From NCBI GenBank assembly GCA_022072095.1, contig JAJVIJ010000039.1:1-43470 (forward strand): 43,470 bases of DNA, given 5' to 3'. The stretch comes from Rhodocyclaceae bacterium. Its GTDB lineage: Bacteria > Pseudomonadota > Gammaproteobacteria > Burkholderiales > Rhodocyclaceae. Positions 19,455-30,741 of the stretch are shown piece after piece (positions within the stretch are counted from its first letter, which is position 1; every line of letters begins with the position of its first letter). The position numbers and the translations under genes are program-made. Under the pieces are notes generated by a model. It was given only the letters and a program-made list of their open reading frames with translations, ran no database searches and had not been told where the DNA came from.

Positions 19455-20165
19455 ATGCTGACCATGGAAACGAGGAACTTCGATCTGCCCCGGTACCTGT
19501 CGGTACTGCCGCTCTTCCACGAGATGAATGCGGTCGAATTGCAGCGCCTGGCCAAGGGATGCCTGCTCCGCCGCCTCGAGCGCGGCGACATGATTTTCCG
19601 GGTCGGGCAACCTTGCGAGGAATTTCATGTCACGGTCGTCGGCCAGGTCAAGCTGTATGTACTGTCGCCCGGGGGCAAGGAAAAAGTGATCGAGCTGATC
19701 GGCCCGGGGAGCAGCTTCGCCGAAGCGCTGATGTTCACCGACAAGCCCTACATCATCAATGCCCAGACACTGACCGACACATTGTTGCTGACCGTCAGGA
19801 AGGAAGCCGTGCTGACGGAAATCGACCATGACCCGCGCTTCGCGCTGCGCATGCTCGCGGGCATCTCGCGCCGGCTGCACGGCCTGGTCCACGATGTCGA
19901 GGCCTACGCGCTGCACAGCGGCCTGCAACGCGTGATCGGCTACTTGCTGCGCGACCAGGATTTCGGTTCCAGCGACTCCCAGAACGCGGTCACGATATCG
20001 CTGCCGGTGAGCAAGGCGACGATCGCGTCCCGGCTGTCGCTCACACCTGAATACTTTTCACGCGTGCTGCACGAACTTGAATCGGCCGGACTGATCGCGG
20101 TCGACCGGCGCGACATCCGTATCCTCGATGCGCAGCGCCTGGCGAGCTACCAGCCCGAAATCTGA
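19455..20165 (+). CDS. Crp/Fnr-family regulator, DNR/NNR type
   Basis: A 236-aa regulator. Residues ~15-130 form a cyclic-nucleotide-binding-like sensor domain; ~130-160 is the dimerisation helix; ~165-230 is a winged helix-turn-helix. The N-terminal Cys cluster of oxygen-sensing FNR is missing (Cys are only at GCLL and QPCEEF), which fits the DNR/NNR branch that senses nitric oxide through heme. The recognition helix reads PEYFSRVL. Its Glu and Ser-Arg occupy the places that contact TTGAT half-sites in FNR, and such a box lies between nirS and nirE. It is inferred to control the nir genes. A weak -10-like TACAAT lies at 19426-19431. Confidence 0.82.
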   Translation: MLTMETRNFDLPRYLSVLPLFHEMNAVELQRLAKGCLLRRLERGDMIFRVGQPCEEFHVTVVGQVKLYVLSPGGKEKVIELIGPGSSFAEALMFTDKPYIINAQTLTDTLLLTVRKEAVLTEIDHDPRFALRMLAGISRRLHGLVHDVEAYALHSGLQRVIGYLLRDQDFGSSDSQNAVTISLPVSKATIASRLSLTPEYFSRVLHELESAGLIAVDRRDIRILDAQRLASYQPEI

Positions 20166-20253
20166 CCGGGGCTGCGCCGCGTCCGGGTCGCTCCGGATCA
20201 TCCCTACCGTATCGAATCAGCCGACTCTCAGCCGGTTCCACCCGGAGAAAGCC

Positions 20254-20643
20254 GTGGATTACGTGACGTTGAAACTCGTCCATCAAGGTGCCGTCGGACT
20301 GTCCATTTTCGGGTTTCTGCTGCGCAGCACCGCATCGCTGTCGGGGGCATCCTGGGTGCGCGGAAAACCAGCCCGGACGCTGCCCCACGTACTCGATACG
20401 GTGCTGCTCGCCTCCGCGCTCGGTCTGGCCTGGACACTCGGGCTGAATCCGGCGACGACACCCTGGCTGCTGGCCAAGATCATCGGGCTCGTCGTCTATG
20501 TTGCGCTCGGCATGGTGGCACTGAAGCCGGGATGGTCGCGCAGGACCCGCGGCATCGCCTGTCTGGCGGCACTCGCTTGCTATTTGCAGATCGCGGCGAC
20601 GGCGATCACCAAGGACCCAGCCGGGCTGTTGGCGCTCCTCTGA
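20254..20643 (+). CDS. SirB2-like membrane protein
   Basis: A 129-aa protein with four predicted membrane helices (about residues 8-25, 45-62, 67-85 and 98-116) of the SirB2 family. A GTG start at 20254 is chosen: GGAGAAA lies just upstream and the family begins with a short segment before LKLVHQGAVGLSIFGF. The function of SirB2 is not established. It is 89 bases after the regulator gene and converges with nirN, only seven bases apart. Confidence 0.75.
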   Translation: MDYVTLKLVHQGAVGLSIFGFLLRSTASLSGASWVRGKPARTLPHVLDTVLLASALGLAWTLGLNPATTPWLLAKIIGLVVYVALGMVALKPGWSRRTRGIACLAALACYLQIAATAITKDPAGLLALL

Positions 20644-20650
20644 CCCGTGG

Positions 20651-22237
20651 TCAATGCGAAGTGCCCTCGGAACGCATGATCTTGTTCCAGACGTTGTATT
20701 TGCCCACGGGTTTGCTCATGGGAATGCGGCGGACCTCCTGTTGCGTCTGCGCGTCATAGACGATCAGTGCACCTTCCATTTCCCAAACGCTGGCCAGGGC
20801 ATAACGGCCATCCTTGGTGAATTCGATGTGCGCCAGGGTCTTGCCCGGCTCCTTTATTTGCTTCACGGGTTCGAGCGTGCGTTTGTCGATGAGCGTCAAC
20901 GTGTCTCGCGCGGCCGCGCTCATCATCGAATCGGTCCACGCGTAGCGCGTGTTCTCGTGACTGCGCACGAAGAAGCCCGGGCCCGGCACCGGTATGGAGC
21001 GCACGAGCCTCCAGGTCTTCATATCAATGACATCGACCGTACCACCCCTGAGATTGGGGCTCGCGAGTACGGTGGTACCGTTCCACGCAAACGTAATACC
21101 CGATCCCAGATGCGGCATGCCCTCGATCGGCAGATCGGCGATCTTTCTGCGCACGTCGAGGTTCACGACCTGGGCGCTGGGTCGGCCATCGGCCTTGGGT
21201 CGGGTGGCGCCCAGTACGTGGCGATAGCTTTGGTCGAAGAAGAAATCGTCCAGCGGCTCGTCCAGCGGCGTGCGCCTGACGCCCAGGTAACCAGGCTTGG
21301 CGATGCCCTCGCCCCCCCGATAATCGTGAACAAGGCCGTCAAAAATCGGTTCGGCCTTCGGATCGTAAGAAATCTCCCACAATTCCGCGATGTCCTTCAG
21401 CGCCACGATGAAGCTCCGGCGCGGGCTGGCATCATAGACCGCAGAGACACGCGAGCCACCCTTGCCGTCCAGCGTGGTCGCCGCATAGGTTTTGTGCAGG
21501 TTCAGGTCGGCGTCAAACAGCGCGAGGGTACGCGGAAGAAAGTTGGCAGCCATGACCCAGCGGCCGTCGCCACTGACGGCGATGTTGCGCATGTTCAGGC
21601 CGGCACGCACCTCGGCGACAACCGTCAGGTTCCACAGGTCGTACTTGCTGATCCAGCCGTCGCGCGAACCGAAGAACACGAAGCGTCCGTCCGGCGTGAA
21701 TTTGGGGCCCCCATGCAGCGCGTAGCGGCTCGCGAAGCGATGGACACGTTCGAAACGGTCGCCATCGATCAGCGACACGTGATGATCGCCGCCCTCGACG
21801 ACGACGAACAGATTCATCGGATCGGCCCGCCACAGGGGCCGGTTCGGCAGATTTCCGGCGCCCGGCGTCTCGACGCGCGAGCTGCGGATGTCGGCCTCGG
21901 ACCACGCCGGTGCCGGCTGCACCGGCGTATAGAGCCATTGCGTCAGTGCGGCAATCTCGTCTGCTCCGAGCTTGTCCGCAAAGCCCGGCATCTGCGTCGC
22001 CGGGCGGCCACCTGTGACGATCTTCTGTGCCTCGGGTCGACGCAGGCGCTCCAGACTTTCCGGCAGAAGCGCTGGCCCGGTCAGGCCGGTACGCGAGGCG
22101 CCATGGCAGGCGGCGCAATGTTGTCCGTAGAGCGTCGCCGGGGCAGCGACGTCCGCCAGCACCATATCGGACATCGATTGCGCCAGTCCGACGCAGAACA
22201 TGTTGCGAACCATGATGCGCGCAAGCAACCGGATCAA
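20651..22237 (-). CDS. nirN: dihydro-heme d1 dehydrogenase (cytochrome c plus eight-bladed propeller)
   Basis: A ~528-aa periplasmic protein: one heme c site (Cys41, Cys44, His45 in CAACH) in an N-terminal cytochrome domain, then a cd1-type beta-propeller (~residues 130-520). It resembles NirS in build, but in this cluster it is NirN, which performs the last heme d1 step, forming the acrylate double bond. The N-terminus is a poor signal peptide: TTG 22237 and ATG 22213 are both possible starts, and the hydrophobic stretch is interrupted by polar residues before VLA-DVAAP. It is last in the nir run, 19 bases after nirJ. Confidence 0.85.
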   Translation of the reverse strand: MIRLLARIMVRNMFCVGLAQSMSDMVLADVAAPATLYGQHCAACHGASRTGLTGPALLPESLERLRRPEAQKIVTGGRPATQMPGFADKLGADEIAALTQWLYTPVQPAPAWSEADIRSSRVETPGAGNLPNRPLWRADPMNLFVVVEGGDHHVSLIDGDRFERVHRFASRYALHGGPKFTPDGRFVFFGSRDGWISKYDLWNLTVVAEVRAGLNMRNIAVSGDGRWVMAANFLPRTLALFDADLNLHKTYAATTLDGKGGSRVSAVYDASPRRSFIVALKDIAELWEISYDPKAEPIFDGLVHDYRGGEGIAKPGYLGVRRTPLDEPLDDFFFDQSYRHVLGATRPKADGRPSAQVVNLDVRRKIADLPIEGMPHLGSGITFAWNGTTVLASPNLRGGTVDVIDMKTWRLVRSIPVPGPGFFVRSHENTRYAWTDSMMSAAARDTLTLIDKRTLEPVKQIKEPGKTLAHIEFTKDGRYALASVWEMEGALIVYDAQTQQEVRRIPMSKPVGKYNVWNKIMRSEGTSH

Positions 22238-22256
22238 GAGCTGGGCCCGCCGAAAG

Positions 22257-23579
22257 TCAGGCCGTCGTCACGGCGTACACCGATTTGCGTAGCTTGCCGG
22301 AGAATGGCGTCACGCGCACGCGGCCGCCCCCTTCGGCGATGCCGATTTCATCGTCGCCGAGATAGCAACCCGGATCCTCGGCCCAGGGATTGCCGGTGAT
22401 CTGCTGTGCCCGTACGCGCGTATTGCCGCCGCAGATATCGCGATGCATGCAAAGGGCACAGCGACCCTCCACCGGCCGCGGCTTCTGCTTCAGCCCCGCC
22501 ATCAGCGGGTCGCTGACATCGGACCAGATCGCCGCAAACGGCCGTTCGCGCACATTGCCGAGCGTGTGGTGCCACCACATCGTATCCGGGTGCACGTTGC
22601 CGAGGTTGTCGATGTTGGCGACATTGACCCCGGATGAATTGCCACCCCAGGCGACCAGATGCGTGCGCAACGCGCCGCCAAAGCGCGCATGGAGATCGGG
22701 GCGGCGACGATGCAGCCAGTGCAGCAACCATGGTCCGTCGGCATCGTTGTTGCCGGTGACGTACTCTTCATCGCGCTCATCGAGCGCCGCCTGCCAGGCG
22801 CGATCGAACAGCAAGTCGAGCGTCTCGCGAGTGGCGGCAAATTGCGCGTCTTTGGCGCGATGGATGTTGCCGCGCCCGGCGTAGTTCAGATGCGAGAAAT
22901 AGAACTTCTCGATCTGCTCTGCGCGCATCAGGCCCAACAAACCCGGCAGATCATCGGCATTCAGCGCTGTCATCGTGAAACGCAGACCGATCTTGACGCC
23001 ACGCGCGTGCAGTGCGCGCACGCCAGCCAGGCTGCGCTCGAAAGCGCCATCCAGACGGCGAAACTTGTCGTGGGTCGCTGCCAAGCCATCGAGGCTGACG
23101 CCGACATAATCGAAGCCTGCCGCGGCGATGCGATCGGCCATTGGCGCATCGATCAAGGTCCCGTTGGACGACAAGCCGACATAAAACCCCATGGACTTGG
23201 CACGCGCGGCAATCTCGAACAGATCGCGTCGCAACAGCGGCTCGCCGCCGGAGAGGATCAGCACCGGCACCCTGGCGGCCTCGAGGTGGTTCATGACCTT
23301 GAACACCTCGTCGGTGCTCAACTCACCCGCGTAGTCGTGGTTCGCGGACAACGCGTAGCAATGCTTGCAGCTCAGATTGCAACGGCGGATCAGATTCCAG
23401 ATCACGACCGGACCGGGTGGCGTCGGTCCCGAAGTGATCGGCCGGTTAGCCATGGGGGGGCTGCGGAGTGTACCCGCCATGGATGCCGACCCACGACGAC
23501 TCGCAGGTGATACTGGGCTCATCTCGCCATGGCGTTCGCCTTCGACGATCAGGCGCATGAACTGCGAGACACGAAACAC
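22257..23579 (-). CDS. nirJ: heme d1 biosynthesis radical SAM protein NirJ
   Basis: A 440-aa radical S-adenosylmethionine enzyme. The radical SAM CxxxCxxC is Cys67, Cys71, Cys74 (RRCNLSCKHCYA). A C-terminal Cys set (CALCMHRDICGGNTR plus a later Cys in DPGCYLG) would bind a second cluster. NirJ removes the two propionate side chains of didecarboxysiroheme, making way for the oxo groups of heme d1. The N-terminal MFRVSQFMRL matches the family start; a ~40-residue low-complexity insertion follows and makes it longer than the Pseudomonas protein (about 390 aa). It lies 3 bases after nirH. Confidence 0.92.
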   Translation of the reverse strand: MFRVSQFMRLIVEGERHGEMSPVSPASRRGSASMAGTLRSPPMANRPITSGPTPPGPVVIWNLIRRCNLSCKHCYALSANHDYAGELSTDEVFKVMNHLEAARVPVLILSGGEPLLRRDLFEIAARAKSMGFYVGLSSNGTLIDAPMADRIAAAGFDYVGVSLDGLAATHDKFRRLDGAFERSLAGVRALHARGVKIGLRFTMTALNADDLPGLLGLMRAEQIEKFYFSHLNYAGRGNIHRAKDAQFAATRETLDLLFDRAWQAALDERDEEYVTGNNDADGPWLLHWLHRRRPDLHARFGGALRTHLVAWGGNSSGVNVANIDNLGNVHPDTMWWHHTLGNVRERPFAAIWSDVSDPLMAGLKQKPRPVEGRCALCMHRDICGGNTRVRAQQITGNPWAEDPGCYLGDDEIGIAEGGGRVRVTPFSGKLRKSVYAVTTA

Positions 23580-23582
23580 GCT

Positions 23583-24065
23583 TCAACCCTCCCTGAGGCG
23601 CAAGCCGGTTTTCTTCAGGATCGCGCTCGAATAGAGCACGTCGTCGGCGCGGCACGCATCACCGAGCAATGCGCGCACCGCAGCGCGCTGGTCCTCGACA
23701 TCCTCGCGCGAACGGCCGTGCAGCATCGCGAACAGATTGTATGGCCAGCGCGGCATATGGCGCGGCCGACGGTAGCAATGGCTGACGCCCGGCAATGCGC
23801 CGACCTTCGCACCCAGGCGATCGACCTGCGCGTCGTCCACGTCCCACACTGTCATGCCATTGGCGACATAGCCGAGTCGATAGTGGTTCGGTACGGCACC
23901 AATGCGGCGAATCAGTCCATTGGCCAGCAGCGCCGCAAGGCGCTCGCGCACCATGTCGCCACTGACGCCGAGCATCGCCGCGACCGCTTCGTAGGGGCGC
24001 GACACCAGCGGCAGGCCACTCTGTGTCGCCATGATCAGCCGGCGATCGAAATCATCGAGCGTCAT
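23583..24065 (-). CDS. nirH: siroheme decarboxylase subunit NirH (Lrp/AsnC-like)
   Basis: A 160-aa Lrp/AsnC-fold protein. N-terminal helix-turn-helix-like part (~residues 1-60), then a ferredoxin-like RAM domain with SHCYRRPRHMPRWPYNLFAMLHG. In the heme d1 pathway NirD, L, G and H form the complex that decarboxylates siroheme to didecarboxysiroheme; the family is no longer seen as transcriptional. The start ATG 24065 overlaps the nirG stop by 4 bases, a sign of translational coupling. The longer open frame to 24221 lies inside nirG and is ignored. Confidence 0.9.
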   Translation of the reverse strand: MTLDDFDRRLIMATQSGLPLVSRPYEAVAAMLGVSGDMVRERLAALLANGLIRRIGAVPNHYRLGYVANGMTVWDVDDAQVDRLGAKVGALPGVSHCYRRPRHMPRWPYNLFAMLHGRSREDVEDQRAAVRALLGDACRADDVLYSSAILKKTGLRLREG

Positions 24066-24541
24066 GCGCCGCCTCCCCTCCACCCAGTGACCGGAAGTCT
24101 CAGTTCGACGAAATATTCGCGTTCCTTTGGGAAGGCATAGACGCGCAGACCGGTCAGCGCGGCGATTTGCTCGAGAACGGCCTCGGCCCGCTCGGCCGAT
24201 TCGGCGGCAACCACGAACCACATGTTCAGGCTGTGTTCCCGACGATAGTTGTGTGCGACTTCCGGCAGCGCGTTGACCTGCGCGGCCACGGCATCGAAGC
24301 GTGCCGGCGGAACTTCCAGCGCCGCCAATACGAAGCGGCCTCCGGCGCGTTCGATCTGGTATAGCGGTCCGAATCGCGTCAGCACCCCTTGCGACAGCAG
24401 GCGGCGCAGGCGTTCGAGCACCTCGTCCTCGCCCAGGCCCAACTCGGCGCCGACCTCGGCGAACGGTCGGTCGCTCAGGGGCAGGTTACCGTGCAGACGC
24501 TCGATCAGGCGCGCATCCACCGTATCCAGCTTCTCAGACAT
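24062..24541 (-). CDS. nirG: siroheme decarboxylase subunit NirG (Lrp/AsnC-like)
   Basis: A 159-aa paralogue of NirH, NirD and NirL. It has the HTH-like N-terminus (DTVDARLIERLHGNLPLSDR) and the AHNYRREHSLNMWFVVA core strand that marks the family. Assigned as NirG from its place between the DL fusion and NirH, the order used in Pseudomonas aeruginosa. The start overlaps the end of nirDL by 8 bases. Confidence 0.88.
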   Translation of the reverse strand: MSEKLDTVDARLIERLHGNLPLSDRPFAEVGAELGLGEDEVLERLRRLLSQGVLTRFGPLYQIERAGGRFVLAALEVPPARFDAVAAQVNALPEVAHNYRREHSLNMWFVVAAESAERAEAVLEQIAALTGLRVYAFPKEREYFVELRLPVTGWRGGGA

Positions 24542-25553
24542 GAGCAGCCTCTGCCGGCAGGGGCCGAAAGTAGCGCGCTCCGGACTGCTTGAAGCGCCGC
24601 CGGCTGAACAGTACCGCACGCGGAAACGATTCCAGCCCGCAATGTTCGACAGCGGCGTCGATGGCTCCACACACGGCCGAGCGGTCGCGGCCGTGGACCA
24701 TGCAATACAGATTGTATGGCCAACCATCGGCGCGACGACGACGATACGCCAAGGTCACGCCATGCGCGCCGGCAAGGGCACCGCCAAGGTCATCCACCAC
24801 GTGGTCAGGAACATCGAACACGGTCATCGCATTGTGTGCAAAGCCGACCTCGTGATGTCGCACGATCACGCCGAAGCGGCGCAGCGTCCCGGTCGCCAAC
24901 CAGCGTCGCAGGGTCTCCAACACCCGTTCGCGCGGACGCCCCAACGTGCCGGCCCAGACATCGAACGGCTGCTCGACGAGCGGCAGCCCCTCCTCGACCA
25001 GAGCCGCCAGCTGCAGGTCAGCCTCGGCAACGGGTACCGCGGACTTCGCCGCGACACCACCACGTTCGGCCAATGGACGACGCAAGTCGAATCCAAGATC
25101 GATACGGTAGGCGCGCTGCATGCGCAGTCGCAGCGCCCGGCAACCGGTTTGTGATTCCAGCCCATCCACCGCACGCGTCACCGCGTCGTCATCGCGCCCG
25201 GTCATGACGAACCACAGGTTGTATCGGTGCTCACGCTCGTAGTTGTGGTTGACGCCCGCATGGGCCGATACCCGCGCGGCGACCTCGTCAAGTCGATCGG
25301 TCGGTACGGCAAAAGCGCAGAGCATTGCACTGCCGCCCGCTCCCGCACCCCAGATGCCGCCAATGCGGCTGATGGCCCCTGCGCGCAGCAACGCCCGGTA
25401 CTGATCGAGTACCGATGCTGGATCGGCCGTCACGCCCACGCCGGCATCGGCACGCGACGACCGGCCGATCGCGGCAAACGGCGCATGCACCAGCGGGAAA
25501 TCGCGCTGCCAATCGTTGAGCAGAGAAAGCCGAAAATCGGCGCAGGTCTCCAT
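24534..25553 (-). CDS. nirDL: fused siroheme decarboxylase subunits NirD-NirL
   Basis: A 339-aa protein made of two consecutive Lrp/AsnC-like modules. The first (~residues 1-160) contains NHNYEREHRYNLWFVMTG; the second (~175-330) contains LAYRRRRADGWPYNLYCMVHG. In P. aeruginosa these are separate NirD and NirL; fused NirDL is known in other denitrifiers. It acts with NirG and NirH on siroheme. ATG 25553 is preferred over an upstream in-frame codon at 25598, which would overlap nirF. It lies 4 bases after nirF. Confidence 0.9.
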   Translation of the reverse strand: METCADFRLSLLNDWQRDFPLVHAPFAAIGRSSRADAGVGVTADPASVLDQYRALLRAGAISRIGGIWGAGAGGSAMLCAFAVPTDRLDEVAARVSAHAGVNHNYEREHRYNLWFVMTGRDDDAVTRAVDGLESQTGCRALRLRMQRAYRIDLGFDLRRPLAERGGVAAKSAVPVAEADLQLAALVEEGLPLVEQPFDVWAGTLGRPRERVLETLRRWLATGTLRRFGVIVRHHEVGFAHNAMTVFDVPDHVVDDLGGALAGAHGVTLAYRRRRADGWPYNLYCMVHGRDRSAVCGAIDAAVEHCGLESFPRAVLFSRRRFKQSGARYFRPLPAEAAHV

Positions 25554-25557
25554 GCGT

Positions 25558-26760
25558 TTACAAGCCCATGCGTGTGGCGCGGCTGGTGAAGAACACACCG
25601 CTGGGCGCGTCGATGTCCAGCTCGGCCAGCACCCGAAAATTCAACGTATCGATGACGACAACGTGGTTCGCGTCGCGGGCGCTGATCCAGACCGCTTCGC
25701 TGCGTGGCGTGAACTCCATGTGCAGCACGGCTTTTCCAGGCGACAGGCTGCGCACGACGCGCCGCGAAACCGTATCGATCACCTGGACGCGGTCGTAATC
25801 GGGCACAGCGAAATTGACCCATACCTGCCGACCATCGGGCCGCGCCATGACGAACACCGGCTGGCCCGCGACGGGTATCCGGTCGACCTCGAGCCAGCTC
25901 GCCGTGTCGACGACCAATACCTCGTGACGACCGATTGCCGGCAAGTAGGCGTGTCGCCCGGCCACGGCCCAGCCGCGCAGATGCGGCATCTTGAACACCG
26001 GCAGCGGCTGTTCACCACGGCCATAACCGGAGAGAATGCGACGAATCCTGGGAGATTCGTCCCACAAGTCCACCAGAGCCAGTCCATCCTCACCGAACAG
26101 CCCGGCGATGTAGTAGCGGCCATCGGAGGTGAGCAGCGCGTCGTAGGGCTGACGGCCGGCATCGACGAGCTTCGTAATCTGCGGATTGCCCGAATCGGAC
26201 AGATCGGCGATCCATATCTGACCGGCGTCGAACAGCGAGAAAATGAATCGCCGGCCCGGCAAGTCGGCCAGGCCAACCACGCGCGAGAGTCCGCCGCGCT
26301 CATCGCGGGCGGGGATATCAGCCAGCTGCGCCAGGGTTCCGGCATCGAAAACCTTGATGCCACCGGGTGTGTAGTTCTGGGCTGCCACCAGCGTGCCATC
26401 GGCCGAAATTGCCCCGCCGATCGAGTTGCCGGCCTGCATCACCCTGGCCTCGATCTGCCGCGTCAACAGGTTGACCTTGCTCAACCCACCATCACGGCCA
26501 AAGACGTAGGCCACGGCGCCATCGCGCGAGAACACCACCGAGGCATGGGACAGATCTCCCAGCCCGCCAATCTCGGCCAGCACGCTGCGCGTGCTGGTAT
26601 TCACCAACGCCAGCGCGCCGCGGGCACGTTCGACAACGACGCCCAGGTCGCCGGTCCCAATCGGCTTGGCCGCAGCGTTCGCGTTCGCCCCCGCATGGCC
26701 TCCCAGCAAGAGTGCCGCCGGACTCAGGCCGAGCCAGGCGAGCAGTTCACGCCGTCTCAT
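25558..26760 (-). CDS. nirF: heme d1 biosynthesis protein NirF
   Basis: A 400-aa protein with an N-terminal export signal (MRRRELLAWLGLSPAALLLGG, Tat-like pair of Arg followed by a hydrophobic core and an Ala-rich cleavage region) and a cd1-type beta-propeller of repeated ~45-residue blades. It has no heme c site. NirF is a periplasmic heme d1 assembly factor that binds the cofactor and is reported to partner with NirN and NirS; its exact reaction is unsettled. Preceded by nirC with a 64-base gap. Confidence 0.92.
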   Translation of the reverse strand: MRRRELLAWLGLSPAALLLGGHAGANANAAAKPIGTGDLGVVVERARGALALVNTSTRSVLAEIGGLGDLSHASVVFSRDGAVAYVFGRDGGLSKVNLLTRQIEARVMQAGNSIGGAISADGTLVAAQNYTPGGIKVFDAGTLAQLADIPARDERGGLSRVVGLADLPGRRFIFSLFDAGQIWIADLSDSGNPQITKLVDAGRQPYDALLTSDGRYYIAGLFGEDGLALVDLWDESPRIRRILSGYGRGEQPLPVFKMPHLRGWAVAGRHAYLPAIGRHEVLVVDTASWLEVDRIPVAGQPVFVMARPDGRQVWVNFAVPDYDRVQVIDTVSRRVVRSLSPGKAVLHMEFTPRSEAVWISARDANHVVVIDTLNFRVLAELDIDAPSGVFFTSRATRMGL

Positions 26761-26824
26761 CGAACACTCCTCGGGCCAGGACCTGTCGCCGAGCGTGCGC
26801 CAGCGCCATGGAGCCTGACCGGAG

Positions 26825-27163
26825 TCATTTCGCAGTCTCGGGAAAGCCGCTCACCAACTGCTCCGCAATCCAGTGCGCCTCGGCTTCACTGAGCAGGCTG
26901 CGCCAGCCCGGCATCGGCGTGCCCGCGCGACCGTGATAAATGGTCGCGGCCAGGCTCGGCACCGGTTTGTCGGCCAGCGCTTCCCGGGTCAATGGCGGAC
27001 CCAAGCCCCCGGTCAGACGCATACCGTGGCACGAACCACAATCGTTGCGCACCTGACTCACCAGTTCGGCTCTCCGCCAGGTCGGTGGCTCCTGAGCCGC
27101 GGCGACGCCGGCTGCCGACAACGCCAGCAGCAGCGGAAAGACCGGGGGAGCCACGCGGCACAC
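26825..27163 (-). CDS. nirC: small c-type cytochrome NirC
   Basis: A ~112-aa periplasmic cytochrome. A Sec signal peptide (~residues 1-24, ending GVAAAQ) precedes one heme site, Cys42-Gly-Ser-Cys45-His46, and a likely axial Met in the GTPMPGW segment. NirC can donate electrons to NirS and is linked to heme d1 maturation. No ATG is available: GTG 27163 or GTG 27154 must be the start, and neither has a strong ribosome-binding site. Confidence 0.85.
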   Translation of the reverse strand: MCRVAPPVFPLLLALSAAGVAAAQEPPTWRRAELVSQVRNDCGSCHGMRLTGGLGPPLTREALADKPVPSLAATIYHGRAGTPMPGWRSLLSEAEAHWIAEQLVSGFPETAK

Positions 27164-27172
27164 CGGATGCGA

Positions 27173-27481
27173 TCAGTTCTTCAGGATCAGCTCGACCGCG
27201 GCCTTGAGATCGGCGTCACCGATCTTGTCGGGACCGTTCGGTGCCATCGGTACCGGGCCGAAAACCCCGGAGCCGCCCTTGCGGACCTTTTCCGCCAACT
27301 TGGCGACGACGTCCTGACCCTTGTACTTGGCGGCGATGTCCTTGAACGAAGGACCGACGAGCTTCTTGTCCTTGGCATGGCAGGCCATGCAGCCGGCCTT
27401 GTTCATCGCATCTTCGACCGGTCCGGCCAGCGCACCGGCACTGAATGCGACCAAGCCCGTGAGAACGAGAATTTTCTTCAT
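27173..27481 (-). CDS. nirM: cytochrome c-551/c8, electron donor to nitrite reductase
   Basis: A 102-aa precursor with a clean Sec signal (MKKILVLTGLVAFSAGALA, cut after ~19) and a small class I cytochrome: Cys31, Cys34, His35 (CMACH) and axial Met in the VPMAPNG loop. NirM carries electrons from the bc1 complex to NirS in the periplasm. ATG 27481 is chosen from the signal peptide; an open frame upstream is not used. It lies 71 bases after nirS and 9 before nirC. Confidence 0.93.
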   Translation of the reverse strand: MKKILVLTGLVAFSAGALAGPVEDAMNKAGCMACHAKDKKLVGPSFKDIAAKYKGQDVVAKLAEKVRKGGSGVFGPVPMAPNGPDKIGDADLKAAVELILKN

Positions 27482-27552
27482 GGTGTGTCCTGTGTCGTTT
27501 CCTGACTGAAAAGGTGGCGGCCGCAGCCGCCCCCCGAGAGAGCAATGCCCGA

Positions 27553-30260
<2,708 letters not shown>

Positions 30261-30427
30261 CGTTCCGCCACGCCGGCCGCGCGCTCATCGGGCGCAATGC
30301 GGGCCGTAACCACCCTTGCATCTACACAGGAGGCTCGACCCGGATCGGTGTCTCGGCTGGCGCTATCGCCCGCCGTGATGGCAAAATAGCCCGAAAACCA
30401 AGCCAAGAACATACCGGAGAGCCCCAC

Positions 30428-30730
30428 ATGAAGACGACGATCGCGGTTGCGGCGATTGTGACAAGCCTGTGCACACCGTCGAGCCCGTATGCGGCCGACC
30501 CCCAGCTCGGACGCAACCTCGCCGCGACATGCGCCAACTGCCATGGAACCGACGGCAGGAGCGTCGGCGGCATCGACTCGCTGGCGGGCCAGCCCAAGGA
30601 CACCCTGGTCAGAAAGATGACCGAGTTCCGCAATGGTTCGCGCCCCACCACCATCATGCATCAAATCGCCAAAGGTTATACCGAACAACAGATCGACCTG
30701 ATCGCCGCCTATTTTGCGGCCAGGCAATGA
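30428..30730 (+). CDS. fccA: mono-heme cytochrome c, sulfide dehydrogenase subunit
   Basis: A 100-aa periplasmic cytochrome. Signal peptide ~1-22 (ending SPYAA), one heme site Cys35-Ala-Asn-Cys38-His39, and a probable axial Met in the TTIMHQIAKG segment. Classical FccA from purple sulfur bacteria has two hemes and about twice the length; this is a one-heme version. The stop TGA overlaps an ATG of the next frame, so it is coupled to fccB. GGAGAG precedes the start ATG. Electrons from sulfide oxidation would pass through it toward the respiratory chain. Confidence 0.8.
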   Translation: MKTTIAVAAIVTSLCTPSSPYAADPQLGRNLAATCANCHGTDGRSVGGIDSLAGQPKDTLVRKMTEFRNGSRPTTIMHQIAKGYTEQQIDLIAAYFAARQ

Positions 30731-30741
30731 GGGCGAAGTCG

